A stretch of 64,000 nt of DNA from Luscinia megarhynchos (lineage: Eukaryota > Chordata > Aves > Passeriformes > Turdidae). Below are positions 49,801 through 62,700 of this stretch, piece after piece; the stretch's first letter is position 1, and the number at the start of each line of letters is the position of its first letter. Made by a program: the position numbers and the translations under genes. The notes under the pieces are model-generated. The model was given only the letters and a program-made list of their open reading frames with translations. It had not been told where the DNA came from and made no database searches. The DNA lies in NCBI GenBank assembly GCA_034336665.1, contig CM067572.1, forward strand, positions 2,969,786 to 3,033,785, read 5' to 3'.

Positions 49801-52800
49801 AAATCTGTAATCTAAATCACATCCATTTATAGATGGGAGACAGATTTGCTCTATAGAAGGAGCTGATTCATCTAAATAAACTACCAGGCTTGTATTTACA
49901 GCTCCACTGAGATGGCTCTGTTCTCCTCCACGTGGGTATGACTTTATTACCAGCTTTCTTGGAGCAATATTTCATTTCAGAAAAATGAACTGGAAGCCCA
50001 GCATTTCATGTCAAGGCCAGGATGTTCATTCCAGGATTAGCTGTGCCATTTAGGCATCTCCTCCCAAACCACAGGAAGCAACATCTTACCTGGTTCCCCT
50101 GAGAGCTGTGGGGTCATGGAGTGCTTTGGGCTGGGAGGGACCCTAAAGGTCACCCAGGGGTGCCATGGTGACACCTGCCACTGCCCCAGGCTGCTCCTGG
50201 CCTGGGACACTCCAGGGATCCAGGGCAGACACGGCAAATCTGGGAATTCTATCCCAGGATCTCGAAGGGAACAATTCCTGCCCAACATCCCACCCAGCCC
50301 TGTCCTGTCCCTCCATCCTTGTCCCCAGTCCCTCTCCTGGAGCCCCTCTGGGCCCTGAGCTCTGCTGGATCCTTCTCCTCTCCAGGTGAGCACCCCCAGC
50401 TCTCCCAGCCTGGCTCCTGTGATCCCCATCAGTGAAACAACAACAAAACTCCTCATCACCAGAGTTCTAAGTAACCTTTTTTAGAGTTCTAAGTAACCTT
50501 TTTTAGAGTTCTGAGAGACCTGTTCCAGAACCATTTGTTTCTCTAAGCTGAGGACTCTCTGTCCAGAGGTTCCCAGAGGTTTTGTGTGGCTTTAAAACAC
50601 CAAGCCCTGCTCAGAATTAAACCCTGCTCAGGCAGGAGAGGCTGGGGGAGCCCAGGTGCCAATTCCATTGGGAGTGAGGGGAGGCAAAGTCCCCACCTTC
50701 CTCGGCAGGCAGTGCCACAAACACACCACAGCTGGGTTACAGAGCAGCTGTGCCTGCCCCTGCATCCCTGGCAGTGCCCAGATCCAGCCTGGCCAGGGTT
50801 TGGAGCACCTGGGACAGTGGGAGGTGTCCCTGCCATGGCAGGGGTGGCACTGGATGAGCTTTAAAGTCCCTCTGAACCCAATCCATTCTATGATTTATGA
50901 TTATGAGATAATTTCCCTTTCAAGTAAGGGCTTGTTTCTTTTCAGCCCTCTGACATTCTGAAATCCTTTCCAGTGACACGCTTTCAAACCCTTTTTTCGT
51001 TTTTTTTTTTTTTTTTCTCTCCAGAGATATGCAGAAAGATGAATTCACCTTTTTCCCTCACCTGCTTCAAGACCAGCATCCAACCCCAGCTTTGCCTCTG
51101 ACCCTGCTGCAAGTTCCCTGCTCCATTTGCAGGAACATCAGTCCATTGTTAGGGGAGATAAAGGGGAACCTGTGAGCTTCATTAGGGTACAGAGGAAGAA
51201 TGGGATTTCAGATCTCTGGGAAGAAACCAGCAATCTTCTGGGTGCACAGCTGATGCTGAATGCCCCTGATCCTCAACACCTGTGAACACAACAAAGAAAT
51301 CACCAATTATCTCCAGGTTTTGCCTCAGAATGGGATTCAGCAACAAATAGCTCACACAGCAGAAGGTCTGCCTTGCTTATTATTTTCCTCATTTGCAACT
51401 AAACACATTTTGGTAGGCTCTATAAAGAGTTGTTGTTTGTTTTGTGTCAACAGCCAGGGTCCTGCTGTACCATTATTCATTGCATAAACACACATTTATT
51501 CCAGCACCATCCTGCTCCTGCTCCAGCACATTTTATTCTCTGGCTTTCCATGTTCCCCTACAGAAGGAGCAGGGAGCTGCAGAGAGGTTTGTGGCTTGCA
51601 GCATTTGTGGCTCTCAGCTCATCAATCACTCCCCTTCCCTTCCCCACAGTCTGTGCCTTTCTCATGTGATGTGGCTGCATTAAAACCTATTTGTTTTACA
51701 ATCAGCTGCATGAGAGGCAGCAAAGCCTTTGTGTCTGAAGTCTCTGGCTCAGAAGGAAATCAGAATTACCAGGGGGAAGCTGGAGCATCAGCACTGGAAA
51801 GCTGGAAAATCAGACCTGATTTTGCAAGGGTCTCCAACAACCTGGGGATGTCAGGCAGGAGCTGTGCAGCCCCTCAGGAGGAGATCCAGTAAAAATCCCA
51901 TCCAGGGGCTGAGGTGGGAAAATCTGCTGTGCACAGAAATGAGCAGGCAGCCTCTAAACCAGTATTTAGTGGGTGTGCTGTGAGGAGCTCTCAGTGAGCT
52001 GCTGGATCTCAGGAAATGTCCTGTTCTGCAGGGCTGGATCTCTGCACTATCCTGAGCACAGGGATCAGTGAACTGGTGCAGACAAGGAATAAATCTGTAA
52101 TCAAAGGAATCCAGCAGGGTTTACCACACACCTTTCCTGGATCATAGAGATTTTAACCTCATGAAATATCCCATTTCTCAGGAAATGAATGGATGACATC
52201 TTTCATCTGTTATATAAATATAACCATTTTTTACAGTAGTAATAATATATAATGTTGGGGTTTTTTTTTCTTTTAATTCCACCTTCAATTATGTGTAATT
52301 TCACCCAGCTTATTTTCCAAACTCCATCTTCTCTTTTCTTCAAGGTGATTTATCAGATGAAATCACAGCCACCCTCTAACTGTGCAATAATTCACTCTGA
52401 TGGGTGACACACACACAGGTGAAAAAATATTGGCACAATACACAAAGTCATCTTAATAAATCATGGTAAATTAGTAGGGAGAACTCATTTTCAAGCTTTT
52501 AGCAGAACAATTAAGATGAGATGAGAGTGGAAAGCAGGAGCTCAGGGCCAGGTTGGGTGGAGCTCAGAACAACCTGCTCTGGTGGAAGGTGTCCCTGTCC
52601 ATGGGAGGGGTGAAATTAGGTGATATTTAAATCTTTTCCAACCCAAACCATTCCGTGGAAATCCTTTGGCAATCCTGAAGAGCAATTCTTGTAAGCCAGA
52701 CTCTCTCCATGCCAGCACGAGCACACTGATATCCCTGGCTGCACTTGAAATAAATGCATTTAAGGAAGAACTATGTACAGCTGTAAAGCAATTCAAGAAA

Positions 52801-55800
52801 CTGATCCATACAGGAGCAGGCACATCGTTTTAAAAGATATTAAGCTTCACCTGCAGGCTGGTAGCAAGGCCATTAAGGAATTTCCCCTGATGAGCTGCAT
52901 TCAGGGGGGATTAGAGGTGCTGTGAGTTCCCCAGAGCTCCTGCTCCAGCTCCAGGCTGCTGAAGGGAGTCCCTGCCAGGGGTTTGTGCAGAGAGCAAGGA
53001 CATGAACCTGCCCTGGGTCAGGGGGAGTCCAGTGGCACCAACACTCCAGGTGTGGGAGCTGCTTCAGAATGGACCAAGAGGGGATGCAGGGAGGGCAAAC
53101 ACTGCCCTGCCATGCAGGACACAGCTCTGGAATGTCTGGGAACCCCACTTCCAACCATTCCTCATTGATACCATTCGAATTTCTGAGAAATACAGCTCTG
53201 GAGGGATTTCTCCTGCATGGCCTGAATTTTGTCCATGTTGCTGCAAGCTTCCCTCAGCACAGCAAAGCTGGTACCAGTGTTTACAAACACATTTCTTGTT
53301 CTCCCAGAAATGCACAGTTGTTCTCTGCATGATCACAACAGACTCAAAATGCTCAGCTTTCCACTTAAAACCCAAATGCCTTTGTAATTTCTGCTCTGCA
53401 GCCTGTACAGAAAGACAAATAAGGAAGGGTTGAAGCCTGATTGTTGCTCTAGGACTCAAATCTGCAAGGCTGTAAGAGGCATTTATGAGAAGTGGTGTTT
53501 CATGAGCTTGGTAATTTGCAGTTTGTTACAAAGACAAATTCGTTTCTGACTAAATTGTATTGTAAGTCAGGCTCCTCAGGGAACATCTGACTAAAAGGTG
53601 ATGTTAAAGTAATTTCCATGGCATCAAACTATGAGACAAATTATAAACTTCATAGAGGAGCAAAGTGGGGGAAAGGAGCAGGAGCTGAGATGGAACAAAT
53701 TTCTTCATGGTAGGGCTCAGAATGGGGAGGGCTCAGACAGTGCTGTGAAAACTGCAGAGCTAGAGCTGCTTGAAAACAAGCAGAGCCTTGGGGTTTCAGC
53801 AGTGTGACAGTGACTGGCTTCATCCCTGAGACCATTTGTCAAACCATCCTGCAAAGCTTTCCCCACGAGGGGACTCTGGCAGGGGCAGCAGCCCAGCCCA
53901 GCCCAGCCAGGAATTCCCTGCACGGGGATCTGGCCCCTGAAGCTTTCTCATCCTGAGCAGGGAAAGTCAAATCTCAGTAAAGGACTGGATCTGCAAGGGC
54001 TCCAGGACCCACAGCTGCTCCTGAGCAAGGGGAAATTCTGAGGGAAGGAGCATTTGATGCAGTGCAGCATTGCCCTCCAGGAGCTGCAAGGGTCCAGAAA
54101 GGGAAGCAGAGCAGTGGGCACAGCTCAGAGCTGGCACACACAGAGCTGATGGTCCTGGAGGGGACCTTAAATCCCATCCCAGTGCCCCCCCTGCCATGGC
54201 AGGGACACTTTTCACTGTCCCAGGTGCTCCAGTCCCAATGTCCAGCCTTGGGCACTGCCAGGGATCCAGGGGCAGCCACAGCTGCTCTGGGAATTCTATT
54301 CCAGGACCTCCCCACCCTAACAGGGAACAATTCCTACCCAAAATCCCACCATCCCTGCCCTCTGGCAGTGAAGCCATTCCCTGTCCCTCCATCCTTGTCC
54401 CCAGTCCCTCTCCAGCTCTCCTGGAGCCCCTTTTGGCACTGCAAGGGGCTCTGAGCTCTGCCTGGAGCCTTCTCCTCTCCAGGTGAGCACCCCCAGCTCT
54501 CCCAGGTGGCTCCAGAGGGGCTCCAGCCCTTGGAACACCCCCATGGCTCCTCTGGGCTCATTCCAGCAGCCCCAGGTCCCTCTGGGTCTGGGCACCCCGA
54601 GCTGGAGGCAGCAGCTCAGGTGGGGTCTCACCTGAGCAGAATCCCCTCCCTCCCCTGCTGCCCACGCTGCTTTGGACTCAAAGAGGAAAAACAGAACTTG
54701 GAGTTTCCCATCAGGGCCATTTATCCAACTGCAGCACGGAGATCCCACCCTACCAACAGCCCTCCCCCAGCAGATTTTTGCATTTTAGTGTTCTAACATC
54801 CCTGCTGAGGATGTTTTCCCTGGTGAGGCAGAGGGGGTTTCTCACACGGAAAGGCATCAGTGTGTCCAGCTTGGGTGTGACAAACAAGGGGTGACAAAGT
54901 GTGGGAGTCACTGAAGGCAGCCAGCACAAATAGGAAAAAGCCTGTTTGGGGCAGTGCAATGATTATGAATGTGAGGAATGGTATGCAGCAGGGACGAGGG
55001 CAATTTATCCTGACTATTGGAAACAGCTCGAGCAGGCTGAGTTCGTGCTCTGTGTGCCCAGGGAAAGCACCAAACGACATGAGAGAGTTCCTTCTGCTGC
55101 TGTAACTCCCATCACCTCAAGGGTTCAGTGATACATCCCCCTCCTGCCTCTGCATTTCATTCAGCTCATGCACAGACACAGCACCAGAGCAAACCTCCAC
55201 TGAGGCCTCTGATGCTGAGAGCAACTAAATACAGAGCCTTGCCCAAAAGTTAATAATCTCTCACTCTGCTCCAGCATCAACTGGATATTTTCTTGCTGTT
55301 TGGTAATTTCTGTTTTCTTCTGACAGTTCCCACAGGACAGCTGCACCACTGACAAGCTGCTCTAATAAGAATTGCATATCTAAATTATTCAGGACCAATT
55401 TATATTTATATATGTAACTGTTCCAGTACTGGACTTTTACCTGACTACATTTTCCCCACACCCTTTATTACCCAGAAATATAAATGAATGCCATGATAAC
55501 CTCCCTCAGCCTAGGAAAGACTTACCAAAAAACCTTTATGTTTATAAATAATACAAGATAAAAGGGCAAGAAAGTAACTACAGTTTGTCTTCTGCTGCTC
55601 ACAAAGCTAAAATTGCATTTACCAAGGAGCAAAAACAGCTTCATGCCATCAGTTCTGGAAAGACCCTAAAATTATCTGGATTATTATCATATTTTAAAAC
55701 ACCCATCTATCGTTTTTAATTATCAGACAAAATAAATAATAAACTGAAATAATTATTGTCAGGTTTTAAATCTAGAGAGAGAGCTTTGAATTGCACAGAG

Positions 55801-58800
55801 GGGTTCAGGCACAGCAGACCAGTCCTGATCTCACTGTAAGCCAACATTTAATACAATGCAATAAGATCAGTATTGGAAAAAAAAATTAGGAGGCACACAA
55901 ATATTTAGAGTTTTAGGCAGAGCTGCCAGTTCTGGGGCTGTTCCTGACTTTCAGGGATGAGTTTATCCCACTGCAAGGGATGAAGCAAATCTGCCACTGC
56001 TCTCTGGGATCTACAGCTGGAGTGACAAGGGAATTTCAAAAAAAGGGAATTCCAACATTTTCCATTCCCTGGGGAATGCACAGTGCTTATTTCTTCCTCT
56101 GCAGGACAACACTCCAAAATTATCAATTATTTCCAGTTCTTACAAAAGGGGTTGTGTTTTGTTTTGAGTTTTGGGCACAAACTCCTTTCAGCCAAGCCAT
56201 GAGCAGCTGGGGACTGCAGCAGAGTTCTGGTTCCTGATCTGCTGAATCTGCTGGGAACTTCCCTGTCTCTTCAGGAATGTCCTAGGGATTATCTGTTATA
56301 AATTACACATGTTATTCTATGTCTCCTTCTGCACACCTTGACCTCAATTTCTGCAGTTATTCCTCACCAGCAATTTTTGTGAGTGCTTACTTTGGGCAGA
56401 GGACAAGGGGGGCAGTGGGGAGTGAAGTCAGGAACACGATCCCAGCTCTTCAGGACAAGTTCCTGCCAATCCTCTTAAATGCTGACTCATTTCTCTGCTA
56501 AATACCAACGAGAAATAAAGTGAAATTCGGCTCCATAAAAAATTACAGCTAATTCTTGTATCAATCCATGAATATTTTCTTATTGCTGTTTCTGCCAGTC
56601 TGTGTTTTACATTATCATGTGAGTCTAGACTGCAAATGATGTATCTGAATAATATTTTTTTTTTGCTCATAACACTGAGCAAACATTTTTATTTTTTATT
56701 TATTTTTATAACGTTTATAAAATGTAGATACACCCTGGTTTTTGAAGTGCTGAGCAATCCCTGTTAAATGCTTTGCTCTCTGTAAGAGCAGAGGGAAACA
56801 GATCAAAATCACTTTTCTCATCACCATGTATAAAAAAATCTTCAAGCTGAATCAGGAGTTTTCTACTAGAGACATTTTAATTCAGATTTAAAGAAATAAA
56901 AACCAATGCCTAACATTTAATTGTTTTTAAAAAAGGATATAACTTTCTTTTGCAAATGTTGAGCTAAGTAATCCCAATTTTTAAATAATTTTCTCCCCAT
57001 ACACACACACTTCTCTTTTTCTAGTTAACTGCAAGCTTTGATCCATTTTTAGAGCTAGATGCAATCTGTCCAAAGTGACATTTTTTATTCCAGAAGAATT
57101 TTGTGCTGAAGAGGCTCACTGAGCTCTGCACCAGAGTGGAGCTTCATTGATCCCCACATGTTATCAGCACTCCCCCAGCCCCCTTCTGAGCAATTTACAA
57201 TTTCCAGGGCCTCTGTAGAGGGCTGGAGGGACCTGCTGCTGTCTCACAGCACCATGAGCACACACAAAAATGAGTTTATTTTACCCAGGTGCTCAAGGAT
57301 TTGCTTCTCTTGGCCCCCCAGCCCTGGCTCCTGCAGCCAAATCTGTCACTTGGGAGGTGAGAAAAGCCCAGACGTCCCTCCCTGCCACACACACACACCC
57401 CTAAAATAAATAAAAATCAAATTACAGCAGCCAAGGAGGCAAGGAGCAGATTCCTGGCCCCAGCCAGTGCCCGGCCAGGGCATGTGATGGGCACAGTGAA
57501 AATATTTGCAGTGGCTCAGCAGCCTTTAAACCTCCCCCAGGTAGAGATAAGCCCCAGGTATTTATAGACTTGATCTCATTTCCTGTCCCCAGTGAGTTAC
57601 ACAAGGTTTCCCAAGGACTCACATTCCACCTTCAGGCCCTTTGGGCTCTCTTCCCCTGCCAGGTGTCCAGCAGAGCACAGAACTCCTGCTGGGGAAGGGG
57701 ATGTGCCTGTGCAGGAGCAGCACACTGGGAGCATCACCTCATCCCCAGCCCACAGCCCCAGCAGCTCCTGGCCCAGCAACTCTCCTCTTCCCCATCCCAG
57801 ATATTGAAGGAGAGGTTCATTATCTCTCTTCTGACCTTGAGTGGGTCCTGAACGAGCCAAACACTTAATCTCTGATGACAAAAAGATTAATCAGTGCCCC
57901 TGATCTCCTTAGCAGCACTTCCCTGGTTGGGCTCCAGTCACGACAGTCCTGCTGAGCAGAGCCTGAGCCACTCAGCCACTTTTCCAGCCCACCCTAGAGC
58001 CCCTGAGAGCCACAAAACTCTCCCCTGGCCCTGCTGAGGGTGCTCTATCTGCTCTGTCTCACAGGAGAAGCTTTTCTCACTTTCTGTGACCACAATCGTT
58101 CTTTGACCAATCCATCCTGAGCACCCAGAACATCTTGTCAGGAAAACTAACCCACAAGCACCAGAGGTTTATGTCCAAAAAGGAGACAGAGGAGTCCTTT
58201 TTGCTTTATTCCAATAAAGGGAGAGGCCGTGGGGCATTCCCCTGGGATCTCTCCAATTTTTGGAGGACACAGCCTCCTTTTTATCCCAATTTCCTTCTTT
58301 CCCCATTGTCTGAGGTACTTGAGAGGTACAGACTTCTTGGTACACCTGATACCTGAGATTCCCCTCTAATGTATAACGCCCCCTTTTAATTTTCAATTCT
58401 TATAGAATTCATAGTTTTTTCTCGTTGCTTCTTTCACCTTTCAATATCCAGTTTCATCTATCAGCAAACCTACAGTTTTTTGTAAAGGCAAATCTCTTTT
58501 CCCATTCATCAATCAGTGGAATCCCTCCCATTGTTTCTTTTATCTCTCTGTGCTTGCCTTATCTACCAGCAGATCCACAGTTGTTTGTAAAGACAAATGT
58601 GACATTCCTCTCACTCTGTTCTGTGAGTACCCAGCCAGTCCCACTTTTGCAGCATGGGACTCTCAAAGTTCATCTTTGAGGTGCACCGTGGTCAGGCTGC
58701 TTAGGGGTGTTACCTAGGAGTGCCTGTAGGAAAGAGAAAAATATGGTAATTGCTAATTATTACATATTAGGGCAACGATTTGCCAAGAGAGGCACCACAG

Positions 58801-59641
58801 TTTCATTTTTGAGTTCAATAAACAAGCCTTAAAATCAATAAATATGCTGAAGAATGTTGTTGAAACACCTGATCTTTAGAAAAAACCCACAAAGCTCAGA
58901 AGTTCTATCTTTGAGGTAGATAAAATATATTTAACCATATACAGAGGTTGGACAAAAGCCCTTTTTGGGTTTCCATTCCTCTCTCTGGCTATAGGGAGTT
59001 AAAACATCACAGAGCACTTGGAACAAAGCAGCACCTGAGCCTGGGAGGAGGATTTGTGTCCAGGTAAGGATCCCAGTGCTCTGGCCCAGTTTAAGGCACC
59101 TGAGCATCTTCCTGCTCTGGGAAGAAAACATTCAGCAGACAGATGAGTGAAACATTTAATATTTTCACCTTCCACACAACCATTTCCTGCAAATTATGAC
59201 TATTTTCCTCCAGTATTTGCTGCTCTGATTTTTCTCCTGGCAATAAAATCCATGCAGAAAATGATCCGAGCTCTTTAGCTAAAAAGATACTGACTTATTT
59301 ATTTTATCTCAATTCTGAAATATTTAGAGGATACCATCTAATTCTGGAGTGTTCCCACTCTGACAGTGATTTGCCTTTGCTCACATTAAATGTTTCTCAT
59401 TCCAAACACTTCAGCACTCTAAAGCATGCAGAGACTGACTGCAAAGCTTTCCTTTGTGCTTGGGAAATGTTATTTTTCTTTAGTATTAGTGTTAGTATTA
59501 GTATTAGTATTATTAAATTTTATTATAATTCAATATTAACATAATAATAATTTAATAAAATTTAATAGTAAATTGTTATTTCATAATAATATAATGATAA
59601 TGATAATAATAATGGTAATGATGATGATGATGATGATGATG

Positions 59642-59716
<75 letters not shown>

Positions 59717-62700
59717 GTACAGCAATGTAGTTGAAATCAGGGCCCTGTTGAGTGCAGTCCTTAAGTGAGTAGGTTGAGGCACAGAAAATCCAGCAGGCTG
59801 ATATAGGTCAGGTGAAGTTGGGGATGGTGGAACCACGTTCCTGTTTGGGACAAGTGGGGGATAACAGATATGGAAGGGGCTAGGTATTTATTTTGATGAG
59901 CACTGCAGCACAGATGATGAATTTTTCACAATAAGGTGATCCATGAGAAAAGAAAAATGAATCCTCTCCAAAACTGCAAATTACAAATTTTTTATTTATT
60001 TTTATTTCAACGTAGAGGAAATCTTTTCCCACCAAGAGCAGCAGCTCTCAGGAATGATGTTCCAGTGCCACACTTGGTCTAAAGAAAATTTCAAACCTTA
60101 TTTCAGTGTTTAATTCCATAATTTCCAAACTGTCCTTCAAATTTCCATGCTCCATTCCCCATAGTGTGAATTCTTGGGTTCAGTTTTAAGTTATTTCACA
60201 GAGATAAATCAGCCTAAAAGCAGCTTTTTACCATGGAGACTGGAAGAGAATTGTAAGTGTATTATGTGTGAGAGATGTAGACTGAGTGTTGGCTTTTCCA
60301 GCTCTAACAGCTCAGGGATAAAATTCATACAAAATGATCTCTCTGCTTTCTGCTGCTACTTCAGCTACAAAAATCTGAGGGGCTGCAACAGCTTTGACAA
60401 CTCCTCTGCCCCATGGGAAGGGGGGATTTCAGCAGGGCAGTGAGAAGGGCAGCAATGTCATCCCAACAGGGACCACACATAATCTGCATAAACCCAAAAT
60501 TCCCACCCAGCTTCCACTGTGGTGAGTGACCCCACGTTTAGGAATTAATATGGGAACATCTTGAGACATTATTTAAAGGTTTAACTAATTTGTAGTCATC
60601 ATCCCCTGGCCCCCCACCAAAAAACAAACCCCACGAGATTAACACTCACCACTTGGGATCGTTTGCTGAGGTCAAGAAAATAAATGTCAAGTCCATGTTT
60701 TTCATTAATTTCTACCACATAATTCTCCTCCAGTGGATTTTGGAAAGAGAGAAGTAGCAAGCCTTGCCTGTGAGGCACACAAGCAGCAGGAGGTACAAGG
60801 TTTTGGATTGGCTTTTAAGAAGTCAGAAAACCCACAAAGCTGCCAGCTGGTAAAATTTAGTTCCAGGTCCTCAATTCAGAGAGACAAACAATCTAGAGAC
60901 GAACAGGAGCAACAGCAGTTTGCAGCTGAACCATTCCAGCAAAACCCATTTACTCCAGGCATTTCTGATGATGAACTTTTCCACTTGCTCCTGGAGCTGG
61001 GCTGGAAGGACAGTGACTGAGAGCTCGGGGAAGAGCTGGAATTGGAGCTGGCCGAGCACAGAACACAGCCCAGTGGCTGTGCAGAGGAAATAAATGTGTG
61101 TGGAGGTGTTCCTGTGCAAAGCAGCCCCAAAGGCTGCAGCAGAATTGGAAAAAACACAAAGTCTGGGCTGGAGGTTCTGCCCTGAGCTCAGGCAGAGCAG
61201 GGACACAGGGCACTCCCCAAACCCAGCAACCCCAGAGCTTTACTCAGGAGCAAATTGACAGCCTGGAGGAATGAAGGATTTCTTTATTCTTTATTCTGAT
61301 TTGGTACCAAATTCATTAAATGAACTGTCAGGAGGGGTTTTTTTGCACCTGATCCTTCTCTACCACCTAGAATTTGCAGCCCACATAACATGGAGGAGGA
61401 TGTGGATGGGTTGTTTTGGTTCAAGAACTGGGTAAATAAGGCAACAGCAGCTCACACCAGGGGCTTCTGCCTCCCTCCCTCGCTGGAGGCAGCACAAGGA
61501 CACCAGGAATGTCCCCCTGGGCTCCACATCCCCGTGGGACAAGGTCACACATCACACCTGACACCTCAGGAAATGAGAATTGGCCAAGGGGCAGCTTTGA
61601 TCCTTAATTACTGCCTTGCTGTTTAATTCCTGTCTGCCAGACAGAGTGCAACAGGTGCTTTCCCACCTCAGCTCGATTCTCCTCATGCATTACTCTGCTA
61701 ATGCAACTTGCTGCCTTCTATTGGCAGGGAATTACAGAACCATTATTGCATGTTCATGAGAAAAGGCTCCAGATAGCAAGAGGTCAACAGGTTGAACTTC
61801 ACTCACTTTGGCACTGTCAGCAGTTGGTATTGCTCCTATTTCATGATAAAAAAAGTCTCTCCTTGTGCTGGAAGAGAAAAAAAACCAAACCCATACTTTG
61901 CTTTTATGTCTTGGTAATGCAGACATTTGGTTTTGAAAAGAACAGCTCAGTTCTCATTCAAATAAAAAATACTGACTTGCACAAGGCCTTACTGTTAAAC
62001 ATTTGCTTTGGGTTTTATATTTAAAGTGATGTAAAAAAGGCAGGTAAAACTCAGCTGCAGTTCCATTTGCTTTACCCCTTATACTTTGTAATTCTTACTG
62101 AATAGAAATATGGTGGGATTTTTTTTCCCCCATTACCTGCAGCAACCATGGCTCTTTGTGGGGCTTCAGAGTGCATTAAATTTGTGTCTGACAAGACTCT
62201 GCCTAAATACTGGGGCTGGGCTAAAGGATCACAGGGGGATTTTACTTAGATACGGCTCTTGCAGAGATTGTCTAGAGGACTGAGGGGATTCCCCATCCCT
62301 GGAGGTGGCACTCAGTGCCCTGGGCTGGTGGGGATTGCCAAAGATTGAGTCCAATCCTGGAGTTCTTTTCCAACCCTGTGATTCTGAGAGGTTTTCTTCT
62401 TAACCTTCACAGGCAATATTTATTATCCTTACTGCATTACAGCCTCACAAGGAATTTCTGCTCTCCCATTCCAAACCACTTAAGAAAATTCTGTTTGTCA
62501 CTCATTAAGCAGCTGTAGAGAACCACACAAAATTATTAATACCACAAGGCTGTGCAAACAGCAGGGAAAAAATGGTTACCACATTTTCCTCAACAAGCAA
62601 GGCAAAATCCTTCCAATTAACATTTTAGTTAAGAAATTCACTCACCATGAAAGCGTTTGCATTTTCATAAAGGTTGGAGCTCAGTTTTTTGAGTTCAATT

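Noticed and set aside
53967..54748. Open frames of 118-143 residues
   Set aside because: Derived mainly from the CR1 copy at 54,150-54,675.
59576..59836. Poly-Tyr/His open frame
   Set aside because: Translation of the AAT/GAT microsatellite.
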